Assembly: GCA_964435475.1 (NCBI GenBank)
Contig: CAYSZB010000076.1
Span: forward strand, 1-9,820
Source of the DNA: CAYSZB01 sp964435475
Lineage (GTDB): Bacteria; Chloroflexota; Anaerolineae; Anaerolineales; Anaerolineaceae
Direction: 5' to 3'
DNA: 9,820 bases
In this document: positions 1 through 6,336 of the stretch, piece after piece
Numbering within the stretch: the stretch's first letter is position 1
Layout: every line of letters starts with the position of its first letter
Notes under the pieces: generated by a model
The model's database searches: none
Told to the model about the DNA's origin: nothing
Seen by the model: only the letters and a program-made list of their open reading frames with translations
Position numbers and translations under genes: made by a program

Positions 1-20
1 TTATGCAAGCCAAATTCAGG

Positions 21-770
21 CTAATTCTTGACCCCGAAGGCGTAAAAGGTGGGGATGAACAGCGTGCTGCGGCCTTCCGTCCACAACTTCTTGGCCTCAG
101 CCCGCAGCTCCAGGATGTCATCCAGTGGCACCAACCCGCCCAGGTCATAGGCGATCAGTTCCCACTCGTTCTCAAAGTCTTCCATCGACTGCTTCATGCG
201 TTCAAAACCGATCACCCCGATGTTGACCTGGCTCAATCCGGTGCTGATGAAGAGGTCGCCCATCCTGCGCCCGATGCTCAGGTTGACACCCTGGAATTCC
301 AGCGAATGGTTCTGCAGCCGGCCCAGTTTTTCATACACCTCGGGGTAGTCAATGCGTGAGTTGTAGTCCGGTTCGCCAAAACTTGTCACGAAACCGCCAA
401 TTTTGCACACGCGGTACATCTCGTTGAGGATCGCCTGGGGGTCTTTGCACCATAACAACAGGTAGTGGCAGTACACCAGGTCAAAGGAATGGGCATCAAA
501 TGGCAGGTGGTAGCCGTTGGAGCCGATCATCTTCGTCCCCTTGAACATTTCCTTGCCATATTGCAGGCGCTCAAGGTCCAGGTCCACGCCGTGCATGTCA
601 TATGCTGCGAAGAGCGGGTCGGTGAGCAAAGCCCCCGAACCGCTGCCAACTTCCAACACCCTGGCTCCCGGCGGCAGGTTCGCCCGTTTTAACAGGTACT
701 TGCGCACGCGCGTGGTCCAGTTCGCCTGTCGCGTGAAGTGCTTGTGCCATTCTGCAACCAGTTGTCTCAT
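21..770 (-). CDS. Class I SAM-dependent methyltransferase (ubiE-like fold), last gene of the radical SAM cassette
   Basis: A 249-residue protein with the Rossmann methyltransferase fold. Motif I is VLEVGSGSG (residues 38-46), the acidic ribose-binding loop is GVDLD (61-65), and the strand-4 region is FDLVYCHYLLLWCKDP (96-111), followed by an LNEMYRVCKIGG segment typical of small-molecule or peptide methyltransferases. The start was set at 770, not at the in-frame ATG at 809, because 770 forms an ATGA overlap with the stop of the preceding gene and has a GGAG ribosome site eight bases upstream. That overlap suggests translational coupling to the cysteine-free radical SAM paralogue. The acceptor substrate cannot be read from sequence. 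By context it may methylate a product of the neighbouring radical SAM enzyme, but this is inference. The fold call is firm; the role is open. Confidence 0.85.
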   Translation of the reverse strand: MRQLVAEWHKHFTRQANWTTRVRKYLLKRANLPPGARVLEVGSGSGALLTDPLFAAYDMHGVDLDLERLQYGKEMFKGTKMIGSNGYHLPFDAHSFDLVYCHYLLLWCKDPQAILNEMYRVCKIGGFVTSFGEPDYNSRIDYPEVYEKLGRLQNHSLEFQGVNLSIGRRMGDLFISTGLSQVNIGVIGFERMKQSMEDFENEWELIAYDLGGLVPLDDILELRAEAKKLWTEGRSTLFIPTFYAFGVKN

Positions 771-1924
771 GCCGTGGTCTCCAGGCGTGCTGACCAGATC
801 TTGTCCCACTCATCGCTCAGCATGTTGCCCATCACGCGGTTTATCCCCTGCGCCGGCAAAACATCGCCATCCGGCTCGACATACAGGTCGGTATACACAT
901 CAGAGGCAGCGATCTCGTCCTTTTCGAGCTCCAGGGCGATGGGGTTGAACTGTGAGTAGGGTACCGGCAGATCCCAGACCAGCTCGATCTGCCGCACGGC
1001 GACCAGGTTGCGCAGTTCATGCAGCTGTTCTTCCATGTGGGGCTGCGAGGTGCTCAGCGATATGGCATTGACCTTCATGTCTGCCAGGCGTTCGATATCC
1101 GGTTTGAGGTCGACACCCGGTTTGAGGGTCAGGTGCACGGTGGTGAAGATGTCTTCAGCCAGGATCATCCTCAATGTATTCCATGAGGCTTCCTGCTCGT
1201 TCTCAAAGATCAGCATCATGTGGTCCAGTCCAGCTTCCAACAGGGAGACCAGGTATTGTCTGTCCGCCAGTCGCACGCCATCCGAGAGCAGCCCCGTCAC
1301 CAGGCCGAGTTTTTCGCAGTGCATTAATAACTCTGCCAGGTCATCCCTGAGGGTGGGTTCGCCGCCGGTGAAGATGATGTGCGGGATGCCTGCTTCATAG
1401 GCTTTCTGGATGATCGCTTTCCATTCTTCGGTGCTTAACTTCCGGCTGACGCGTTCCTGGGGTGCCAGACCTGCATTGCCATTGCCATATACCTGGTAGG
1501 TGATGGCGCAATCCAGGCGGTAGGGGGCGTGGATCTTCTCTCCCACCATCTGTCGCTCCATTCCCAGGTAGCTGACCGGGTCCAGGTCGGTCGTTCCGAC
1601 CAGGCTGTTGATCTTTTCGCGCAAAGCGGTGTAATCCACTTCCAGTTCCTGCCTGCCAACCTTGTAACGCTTCCCCAGGTACTTGATCGCGTCATTAAAA
1701 TCCATATCTTTCATCATGCAGTTGACCATTTCGGTCGCGGATTGGTTTAAATGCAAAACCGTGGAAGCATTGACGATTAAAACGCCTTCTCCACCCGGTT
1801 CTATGCGCAGGTGCAGCCGGTAGTGGGTCTCATCATCGAGCTTGCCCTGGTAGGTGGAGAAGCCTTTTTCCAGCGGTGCCTGCTTGCTGAAGAATGACTT
1901 GATTGATTGCACTAAATTCGCCAT
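767..1924 (-). CDS. PqqD-like domain + degenerate radical SAM protein lacking all cluster cysteines (predicted pseudoenzyme)
   Basis: A 385-residue paralogue of the next gene upstream (1937-3316). Residues about 35-108 look like a PqqD/RRE-type peptide-binding domain (VLIVNASTVLHLNQSA...). Residues about 133-330 align almost without gaps to the radical SAM barrel of the neighbour, including FTGGEPTLRDDL (185-196). The CxxxCxxC cluster motif is gone: the three positions are V145, G149 and G152. The SPASM region stops early after VEPDGDVLPAQG, with Y348 and A358 where the neighbour has cysteines. Only three cysteines remain (69, 138, 203), against 16 in the neighbour. The reading frame is intact, with a GGAGG ribosome site five bases before the ATG, so it is not an obvious pseudogene. 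It cannot bind the catalytic [4Fe-4S] cluster in the usual way. A scaffold or peptide-binding partner of the active paralogue is the likely role; that is inference. Confidence 0.85.
   Translation of the reverse strand: MANLVQSIKSFFSKQAPLEKGFSTYQGKLDDETHYRLHLRIEPGGEGVLIVNASTVLHLNQSATEMVNCMMKDMDFNDAIKYLGKRYKVGRQELEVDYTALREKINSLVGTTDLDPVSYLGMERQMVGEKIHAPYRLDCAITYQVYGNGNAGLAPQERVSRKLSTEEWKAIIQKAYEAGIPHIIFTGGEPTLRDDLAELLMHCEKLGLVTGLLSDGVRLADRQYLVSLLEAGLDHMMLIFENEQEASWNTLRMILAEDIFTTVHLTLKPGVDLKPDIERLADMKVNAISLSTSQPHMEEQLHELRNLVAVRQIELVWDLPVPYSQFNPIALELEKDEIAASDVYTDLYVEPDGDVLPAQGINRVMGNMLSDEWDKIWSARLETTA
1339..1372 (-). repeat. 34-base near-identical block shared with 2716-2749 (GGEP region of the paralogue pair)
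   Basis: This segment and 2716-2749 match at 33 of 34 bases. Both encode FTGGEPTLRDD, and the single difference is a synonymous change in the proline codon. It reflects duplication of the radical SAM gene; the wobble-level identity is higher than in most of the rest of the pair. Confidence 0.8.
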
Positions 1925-1936
1925 TATTGCCTCCGA

Positions 1937-3316
1937 TCAGATAAATATTTCATTTAAGACAGGTTGGATCTGTTGATGCTCTCTTGCCAGCGGGCAGCCC
2001 CCGCCGCATTCGACCAGCAGTTCACAGCTCCGGCAGCCTTCGGGGATGTCGCGCCGCTCGCGCAGTGACAATGCCAGCGGGTGTTCCCAGATGGCTTCCC
2101 AGGGGTCCTGCAGGATGTTGCCCAGCGCTTCATAATACGACTGGCAGGGCAGCACCGAGCCCTCCGGTTCAACACACATGTTGTAAAGGGCTGCCGTGCA
2201 GCCTTTGACGCCAAGCTGCATCTGTAATGGGTTGAAGTGGCAGTACTGGGTGGGGGTGTACCAGATAAGCCTGAGGTCCCTCTGTGCACTGACCTCGCGG
2301 GCGATGTCCAGCAGGGGCGGCAGGTCGGCTTCCGGCAGTCCGGATGAAACGGACTTGCCGTGCCCGGAATAGATCAGCGCGTTCAGGCCGATGGTCTTGA
2401 CCCCCTGGTCTGCCAGGAAGTTCATCGTATCCCGCAAATAGGGGCTGTTTTCGCGTAAAAGGGTGGTATTGGTCATCATGTACAGTCTTGTATCCACCAC
2501 GTTGCGCAGGCCGGCCAGGGTCTGGGCAAACGCCCCCTCTGCGCAGACCATTTTGTCATGGATCTGCGGCAGATGAGACTCGACCGTGATCTGGGCATGG
2601 TCCAGCCCTGCTGCCACCAGGTCATCCAGGAAGGAGCGATCCGCCAGGCGCCTGCCGTTGGTGTTGATGCCCGTGATCTGCCCCTTTTGCTCGGCGTATG
2701 CCACCAACTCCGGTAGGTCATCCCTGAGGGTCGGTTCGCCGCCGGTGAAAACCAGGTGGGGGATGCGCAGATCCCACAGTTTGTCGATCACCTTTTTCCA
2801 GCTTGCAGTGTCCATCTCCGGGAATTGGCGTGAGCGGGCGTTATAGCAGTGGCTGCAGGCATTGTTGCAGCGGTAGGTGAGCGCCAGGTCCATGCGGTAG
2901 GGGGCGCTGGGTCGGGCACTGAAGGGGGATTTGATCTCAAGTTGCAGGTCGCACACCGGGCACCCGCCGTCTTTGTGGATGATCTCGTTGATCTGCAGGC
3001 TGGTGCTCAAAAGGTCGCCCAGCACCTGCTTACGCGATGCCTTGTAATTGCGCATGAAGTAATGCGTGATTTTTCGGGACGGTATTTTCTCAAGGCAGCA
3101 GTATGTCATCAACGCCGCGGTCGGGTTAAGCTGTACGACCTTGCTGGCATTGACCATTAGCACGCCGCTTTCATCGGGGTCGATGCGCAGGTGAATGCGT
3201 GCCTGCTCCTCGCTGTCTTTGATGCTGTAATGATACAGACCTGCCTCAGGCTTAACCGAGCGTCCTTTGGCAGGTTTGTCTTGCAACTTCCTCGTGGAAA
3301 GCGATTTCACAGGCAT
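1937..3316 (-). CDS. Radical SAM/SPASM enzyme with N-terminal PqqD-like (RRE) domain
   Basis: A 459-residue protein. Residues about 40-112 resemble PqqD/RRE domains that bind precursor peptides (VVQLNPTAALMTYC...). The radical SAM barrel follows, with CNNACSHC (C150, C154, C157) for the SAM-bound [4Fe-4S] cluster and GGEP at 192-195. The C-terminus is a SPASM domain: C373-x12-G-x4-C391, then CRSCELLVECGGGC (C428, C431, C437, C441), which should hold auxiliary clusters. An extra CPVC (119-122) sits between the PqqD-like domain and the barrel. Enzymes of this layout include many maturases of ribosomally made peptides and proteins, which crosslink or otherwise modify residues by radical chemistry in the cytoplasm. 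The ATG at 3316 has no good ribosome site nearby, so expression may depend on coupling to the gene ending 24 bases upstream. That neighbour, with its Cys-Ala tail, is the best candidate substrate. Family call is firm; substrate is inferred. Confidence 0.93.
   Translation of the reverse strand: MPVKSLSTRKLQDKPAKGRSVKPEAGLYHYSIKDSEEQARIHLRIDPDESGVLMVNASKVVQLNPTAALMTYCCLEKIPSRKITHYFMRNYKASRKQVLGDLLSTSLQINEIIHKDGGCPVCDLQLEIKSPFSARPSAPYRMDLALTYRCNNACSHCYNARSRQFPEMDTASWKKVIDKLWDLRIPHLVFTGGEPTLRDDLPELVAYAEQKGQITGINTNGRRLADRSFLDDLVAAGLDHAQITVESHLPQIHDKMVCAEGAFAQTLAGLRNVVDTRLYMMTNTTLLRENSPYLRDTMNFLADQGVKTIGLNALIYSGHGKSVSSGLPEADLPPLLDIAREVSAQRDLRLIWYTPTQYCHFNPLQMQLGVKGCTAALYNMCVEPEGSVLPCQSYYEALGNILQDPWEAIWEHPLALSLRERRDIPEGCRSCELLVECGGGCPLAREHQQIQPVLNEIFI
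2716..2749 (-). repeat. Second copy of the 34-base GGEP block (pairs with 1339-1372)
   Basis: Same block as at 1339-1372 with one synonymous difference. It lies inside the active radical SAM gene and codes for the SAM-contacting GGEP loop and the residues after it. Confidence 0.8.
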
Positions 3317-3340
3317 AATATACGATTTGAATTCCGCTTT

Positions 3341-5101
3341 CTAGCGGCCACCGCCGGCACAGGCACACGCACACCCGGCGCAGGCACAGGCGCAGGCACA
3401 GGAATGACCACCGCCGCCGCCGCCCCTGAAGCCGCCGCTGCCGCTGCTTGTCCGCGTCACCGGGATGGGGTTGGTGCGGTTGGTGATGCCGCTGGTGAAA
3501 TCCGAAACACTGCCGATCACACCGGCAGCCATGCCGGTCATGCCGTTGACCACCGAAGCTGCAAAATTGGAGCCCGGGATATTGGGCAGGGACATGGCAG
3601 GCTTGCCGGGGCTGCTGCTGGGCGCGCCGGTAGTGGCTGTGGACATGGCTGGGCGCGAGGTGCCCATCGTTTGGCGGTAGACAGGGTCATAGCTGCCCCA
3701 CCAGCGCGGGACAAAGACCGGGATGCCGGTGAAGGTGCGCTGGGTGCGATCGCCAAATTCCTTGTCGAGCATGGTCCATTCGAGCGTTTTGTCGTAATTC
3801 TCGCTCTTGACTTCCGGTGTCTGTGCTTCTTCGACCATTTTCCAGGCGCGTTCAGAGATGTCCTTGTAGTAGGCGTTGGTTTCTGCACGGCTGAAGCCCT
3901 TCATCTTGGCGGAAACGGTCTTGACCAGGTCCACCATCATGGTTTGCAGGGCGGTGCGCCTGCGGTCAGCTGTCTCCTGCTTGAAAGCCAGCAGGAACGC
4001 TGTTTCATAATCCTGCAACCCTTCCGGCAGGGGGTCATTCACCTGCAGTTTGAGGGGTTCGCGCTGCAGAACGGTTGCTGCGTTCTTCTTGAGCACCCCG
4101 AACAGGATCATGGTGAAGACTTTGTCGAGGGGTTGCTCCTGCAGAACGGCTGCCTCCACGGCGGTCAGCCCTCGCTTGACGCCCATGCCCTCGATGGCGA
4201 TCTTGGGCGGCATGTATTGTAATTTACGCTTGTTGGCGCCAACAGTTGCCTGGTAGGTCACCCAGCCGATGATCGCGATGAAAATTCCGGCAAACCCGAA
4301 GCAGCAGAAATTGCCCCCGGCAAACAGCCCGCCAAAGATGGCGCCAATACCATCACTCGAACCGCTGTCTGTGGTGGGGGGAACATATTCTTCTTTTGAA
4401 CTGATCGCCTCTGCAGGCACAGCGGCGGCAGGGAAGGCACTCCCGAATTCATAATAGGAATGCACGTCAGCCTTGTCTGTGTACCAGGAGTAATAGACCC
4501 GCCCATCCTGTGTCGTGCTGGCTTCAGGGGTGACATCACCAGGCCAGGGGGAAGGTTCATAATATACGCCATCATTCACCCCCACATCAGGCGGCAGGAT
4601 GATCGTCATGCGGTATTGCGTGTTGTTCGATTTGTCGAATTGTGAGTCAAAATAGTTGGGTGAGAACTGGAAATTGACATAATTTTCGCGGTCCCCATTG
4701 TCATAGGGGAAGAGAACGTCGCTCAGGCGAGTCACCCAGACGATGACGGTTCCCGAAGTGCCGGGTTGAATGGCATTGCTGCCCAGACCGAGGGCAATGC
4801 CCTGCACGTATGGCGAGTTGCTGATATCGGTGATCTTTTGGTCATTAACCGTTGCTTCCACGTTGGCGGTGGAAAAGGTCCTGTTGGGAAGCCCAACATC
4901 GATAAAATCGATCGCATCAGCGGAACGATCATTGTCGAATACCATGTAATAGCGCAGGTCCAGTGACCCGTCCTTGTTGAGGTAGGCTTCAACTTCATAT
5001 TGTGAGAGCGAAAAACGGTAGGTCTGGGCCTTTACGCTCAAAGGAGCGCCCAGGCTGAGCATCAATACAATTAATACAAGTAAAAGCCCGATCTTTTTCA
5101 T
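3341..5101 (-). CDS. DUF2207-like signal-peptide/single-TM protein with a Cys-Ala repeat tail
   Basis: A 586-residue protein counted from the ATG at 5101. Residues 1-25 form a signal peptide (MKKIGLLLVLIVLMLSLG..., cut near VKA-Q). Residues about 27-225 are a beta-rich extracytoplasmic domain like the DUF2207 N-terminus. A transmembrane helix spans about 262-283 (NFCCFGFAGIFIAIIGWV). The C-terminal domain has the DUF2207-like stretch KRGLTAVEAAVLQEQPLDKVFTMI in two parts around 309-332, and a PVFVPRWWGSYDPVYRQ motif (461-477). The protein then turns into a Ser/Thr/Pro/Gly-rich linker, six glycines, and an alternating Cys-Ala tail ending GGGR. A cleaved signal plus one helix places the tail in the cytoplasm. 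GTG starts at 5113 or 5110 are possible; the GTG at 5110 overlaps the previous stop. I preferred the ATG because it gives a clean signal peptide. Molecular role unknown; possibly the substrate of the radical SAM gene 24 bases downstream. Confidence 0.85.
   Translation of the reverse strand: MKKIGLLLVLIVLMLSLGAPLSVKAQTYRFSLSQYEVEAYLNKDGSLDLRYYMVFDNDRSADAIDFIDVGLPNRTFSTANVEATVNDQKITDISNSPYVQGIALGLGSNAIQPGTSGTVIVWVTRLSDVLFPYDNGDRENYVNFQFSPNYFDSQFDKSNNTQYRMTIILPPDVGVNDGVYYEPSPWPGDVTPEASTTQDGRVYYSWYTDKADVHSYYEFGSAFPAAAVPAEAISSKEEYVPPTTDSGSSDGIGAIFGGLFAGGNFCCFGFAGIFIAIIGWVTYQATVGANKRKLQYMPPKIAIEGMGVKRGLTAVEAAVLQEQPLDKVFTMILFGVLKKNAATVLQREPLKLQVNDPLPEGLQDYETAFLLAFKQETADRRRTALQTMMVDLVKTVSAKMKGFSRAETNAYYKDISERAWKMVEEAQTPEVKSENYDKTLEWTMLDKEFGDRTQRTFTGIPVFVPRWWGSYDPVYRQTMGTSRPAMSTATTGAPSSSPGKPAMSLPNIPGSNFAASVVNGMTGMAAGVIGSVSDFTSGITNRTNPIPVTRTSSGSGGFRGGGGGGHSCACACACAGCACACAGGGR
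3344..3406 (-). other. Cys-Ala repeat C-terminal tail: candidate radical SAM modification site
   Basis: These codons give His-Ser, then CACACACAGCACACA, then GGGR at the very C-terminus of the DUF2207-like protein (residues 566-586). Seven cysteines lie at 568, 570, 572, 574, 577, 579 and 581. The rest of the protein has only two cysteines, both in the membrane helix. Codons mix TGT with TGC and GCC with GCG, so the repeat is not a simple DNA microsatellite and looks kept at the protein level. DUF2207-type proteins often end in Gly-rich low-complexity sequence; the Cys-Ala alternation is the odd part. Thioether crosslinking by the adjacent SPASM enzyme, or metal binding, are both possible. 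Confidence 0.75.
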
Positions 5102-5106
5102 TTTTT

Positions 5107-5475
5107 TCACCACTTTGGTTCTTCAGTGATCTGGTAGGTGGTCTTGCAGGAAGGGCATTCGACCATCGCTGCGCCTCCTGCCAGCTTGATATCGTTCGGT
5201 CCCAGCGGCGCACCACAGGAACGGCATTTGATCGTCTCCATTTTGACGTTCCCCGGCAGGTCAATGTTCAAAGTGACGTTTTGATCCGGTGCTTTGATCG
5301 GTGGCGAGAGCTTGGTGCCCACGAAGATCAGCACAAAACCGATCAGCAGGCCAATGATGCCAATGATCAACCAGCCTGTCTGCCCGTTGGGGCTGAAGGC
5401 TCCCAGGATGAACAGGAACGAGATGAGAATAAAAATTGCTGCAGTTATAAAGGATATGATCCGACCTGGACGCAT
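5107..5475 (-). CDS. Small membrane protein with two TM helices and a C-terminal zinc ribbon
   Basis: A 122-residue protein. Two hydrophobic helices (about 6-27 and 34-55) form a hairpin, followed by a soluble tail with CRSC (C84-C87) and CPSC (C107-C110), a four-cysteine zinc-ribbon pattern. The start was set at the ATG at 5475 because GGAGG lies six bases upstream; an in-frame ATG at 5499 lacks such a site. Its stop codon nearly touches the start of the DUF2207-like gene, so the two are probably co-translated. It is the first gene behind the predicted promoter at 5540-5567. I do not recognise a named family. By context it may act with the DUF2207-like membrane protein, as a partner or adaptor; that is inference. 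Confidence 0.8.
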   Translation of the reverse strand: MRPGRIISFITAAIFILISFLFILGAFSPNGQTGWLIIGIIGLLIGFVLIFVGTKLSPPIKAPDQNVTLNIDLPGNVKMETIKCRSCGAPLGPNDIKLAGGAAMVECPSCKTTYQITEEPKW

Positions 5476-5539
5476 TTGACACCTCCGATTGGTGAACATT
5501 TTTATGTATTTTAGCGCATAATTGCCAGAACTACCCTAT

Positions 5540-5567
5540 ATTATATGCGGAAAGATCGTTTTGTAAA
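5540..5567 (-). promoter_or_regulatory. Predicted sigma70-type promoter of the radical SAM cassette
   Basis: On the minus strand a TTTACA -35 box (5567-5562) is followed by a 16-base spacer and a perfect TATAAT -10 box (5545-5540). Start of transcription would fall near 5533, giving a leader of about 58 bases before the ATG at 5475. No terminator is seen between 5475 and 21, so it may serve all five genes. Confidence 0.6.
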
Positions 5568-5581
5568 AAATATATGCAAAA

Positions 5582-5612
5582 TTCATATTATGTGATAAAT
5601 TATGCATATAAT
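5582..5612 (+). promoter_or_regulatory. Predicted promoter of rex
   Basis: A perfect TATAAT -10 box lies at 5607-5612, with a TG two bases before it. The best -35 candidate, TTCATA at 5582-5587, is weak and 19 bases away. The surrounding 5476-5648 spacer is strongly AT-rich and divides rex from the divergent cassette. Confidence 0.45.
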
Positions 5613-5648
5613 ATTCCCAGGGGCATTTTATAGAAATTGGAGATAAAT

Positions 5649-6266
5649 ATGGAAAAGATAGATGTTCCAAAAAATGTGGTTTCCCGCTTACCTCGCTACC
5701 TGCAGGCTCTCAATAAACTTGCTCGCGAAGGGCAAGGCGTCATCAGTTCGATCGAATTAGGTGAGAATTTAGGCCTTACAGCTGCCCAGATCCGCAAGGA
5801 CTTGTCTTACTTTGGCGGCTTCGGCAAACAGGGCTCAGGCTACCAGGTTACCCGCCTGATGGACGAGATCCAGAAGATCCTCAACACCAACCGCATCTGG
5901 CAGATTGCCATTGTCGGGCTGGGTGAGTTCGGCAAAGGACTGGTACATTACCATGAACTTGGCAGTCACGGGCTTGAGATCAAGCTGGCTTTTGATGCTG
6001 ACCCGGCCAGGATCGGCATGACTGTCGGTACGCTCGAGGTTCAGGATGTGGCTGAATTCAAGGACCTGGTCAGGGAACACGACATAAAAATTGCCATCCT
6101 GGCAGTTTCGCCTGAAGATGCCCAGGCTGTGGCAAACCTGATGGTGGATGGTGGTATCAAGGCCATCCTGAATTATGCCCCTCTGAAGCTGGACCTGCCT
6201 GCCGGCGTTTACGTGCAGAATGCCGACCCGATCCAGGCCCTGCAGCGCATGACGTTTTATCTCTAA
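5649..6266 (+). CDS. rex: Redox-sensing transcriptional repressor Rex
   Basis: Rex is a homodimeric repressor that reads the NADH/NAD+ ratio and releases DNA when NADH binds. The 205-residue protein has the full family layout. A winged-helix domain (about 1-80) carries the recognition segment IRKDLSYFGGFGKQGSGY (48-65). A Rossmann domain follows with VGLGEFGKGL (89-98) and the acidic FDADPARIG strand end (115-123). Then come NYAP (175-178) and the final domain-swapped helix ADPIQALQRMTFYL. The start is the ATG at 5649, which has GGAG six bases upstream; a TTG at 5637 overlaps that ribosome site and is unlikely. It is transcribed alone, divergent from the radical SAM cassette and convergent with mreB. 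Known Rex targets are fermentation and respiration genes; none is in this window. Confidence 0.95.
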   Translation: MEKIDVPKNVVSRLPRYLQALNKLAREGQGVISSIELGENLGLTAAQIRKDLSYFGGFGKQGSGYQVTRLMDEIQKILNTNRIWQIAIVGLGEFGKGLVHYHELGSHGLEIKLAFDADPARIGMTVGTLEVQDVAEFKDLVREHDIKIAILAVSPEDAQAVANLMVDGGIKAILNYAPLKLDLPAGVYVQNADPIQALQRMTFYL

Positions 6267-6274
6267 GATCCTGT

Positions 6275-6321
6275 TAAAAAACAACCAGGCAGAGGTAATT
6301 TCCTCTTGCCTGGTTTTAATT
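6275..6321. terminator. Bidirectional Rho-independent terminator between rex and mreB
   Basis: The arms AACCAGGCAGAGG (6283-6295) and CCTCTTGCCTGGTT (6302-6315) pair over 13 bases with one bulge and a six-base loop. TTTTAATTT follows on the plus strand (6314-6322 region) to end rex. On the minus strand the stem is followed by TTGTTTTTT to end mreB. Confidence 0.85.
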
Positions 6322-6336
6322 TAACCATTTTGACTG

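Noticed and set aside
1..20. Possible start of a further operon gene past the methyltransferase
   Set aside because: Twenty bases remain after the stop at 21-23 and show no ribosome site or terminator; nothing can be supported.
767..1924. Cysteine-free radical SAM copy as a pseudogene
   Set aside because: No frameshift or internal stop, a strong GGAGG ribosome site, a gap-free alignment over the barrel and coupling to the next gene all argue for a functional product.
3344..3406. Cys-Ala tail as a DNA microsatellite or assembly error
   Set aside because: Codons vary synonymously (TGT/TGC, GCC/GCG/GGG break), so the DNA is not a perfect repeat, and the frame ends in a normal stop.
3191..4222. 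Long open frame of 343 codons on the plus strand, opposite the DUF2207-like and radical SAM genes
   Set aside because: It is antisense to two well-supported genes, has a Gly/Ala/Arg/His-rich composition expected from GC-rich shadow frames, and no recognisable domain.
5559..5581. TTTTG-N13-CAAAA as a definite Rex operator
   Set aside because: Arm spacing and inner bases do not match the known TTGTGA-N6-TCACAA type site; kept only as a weak possibility in the findings.
5835..6284. Minus-strand open frame of 149 codons opposite rex
   Set aside because: Fully antisense to the conserved Rex coding sequence, with no domain features and no ribosome site noted.
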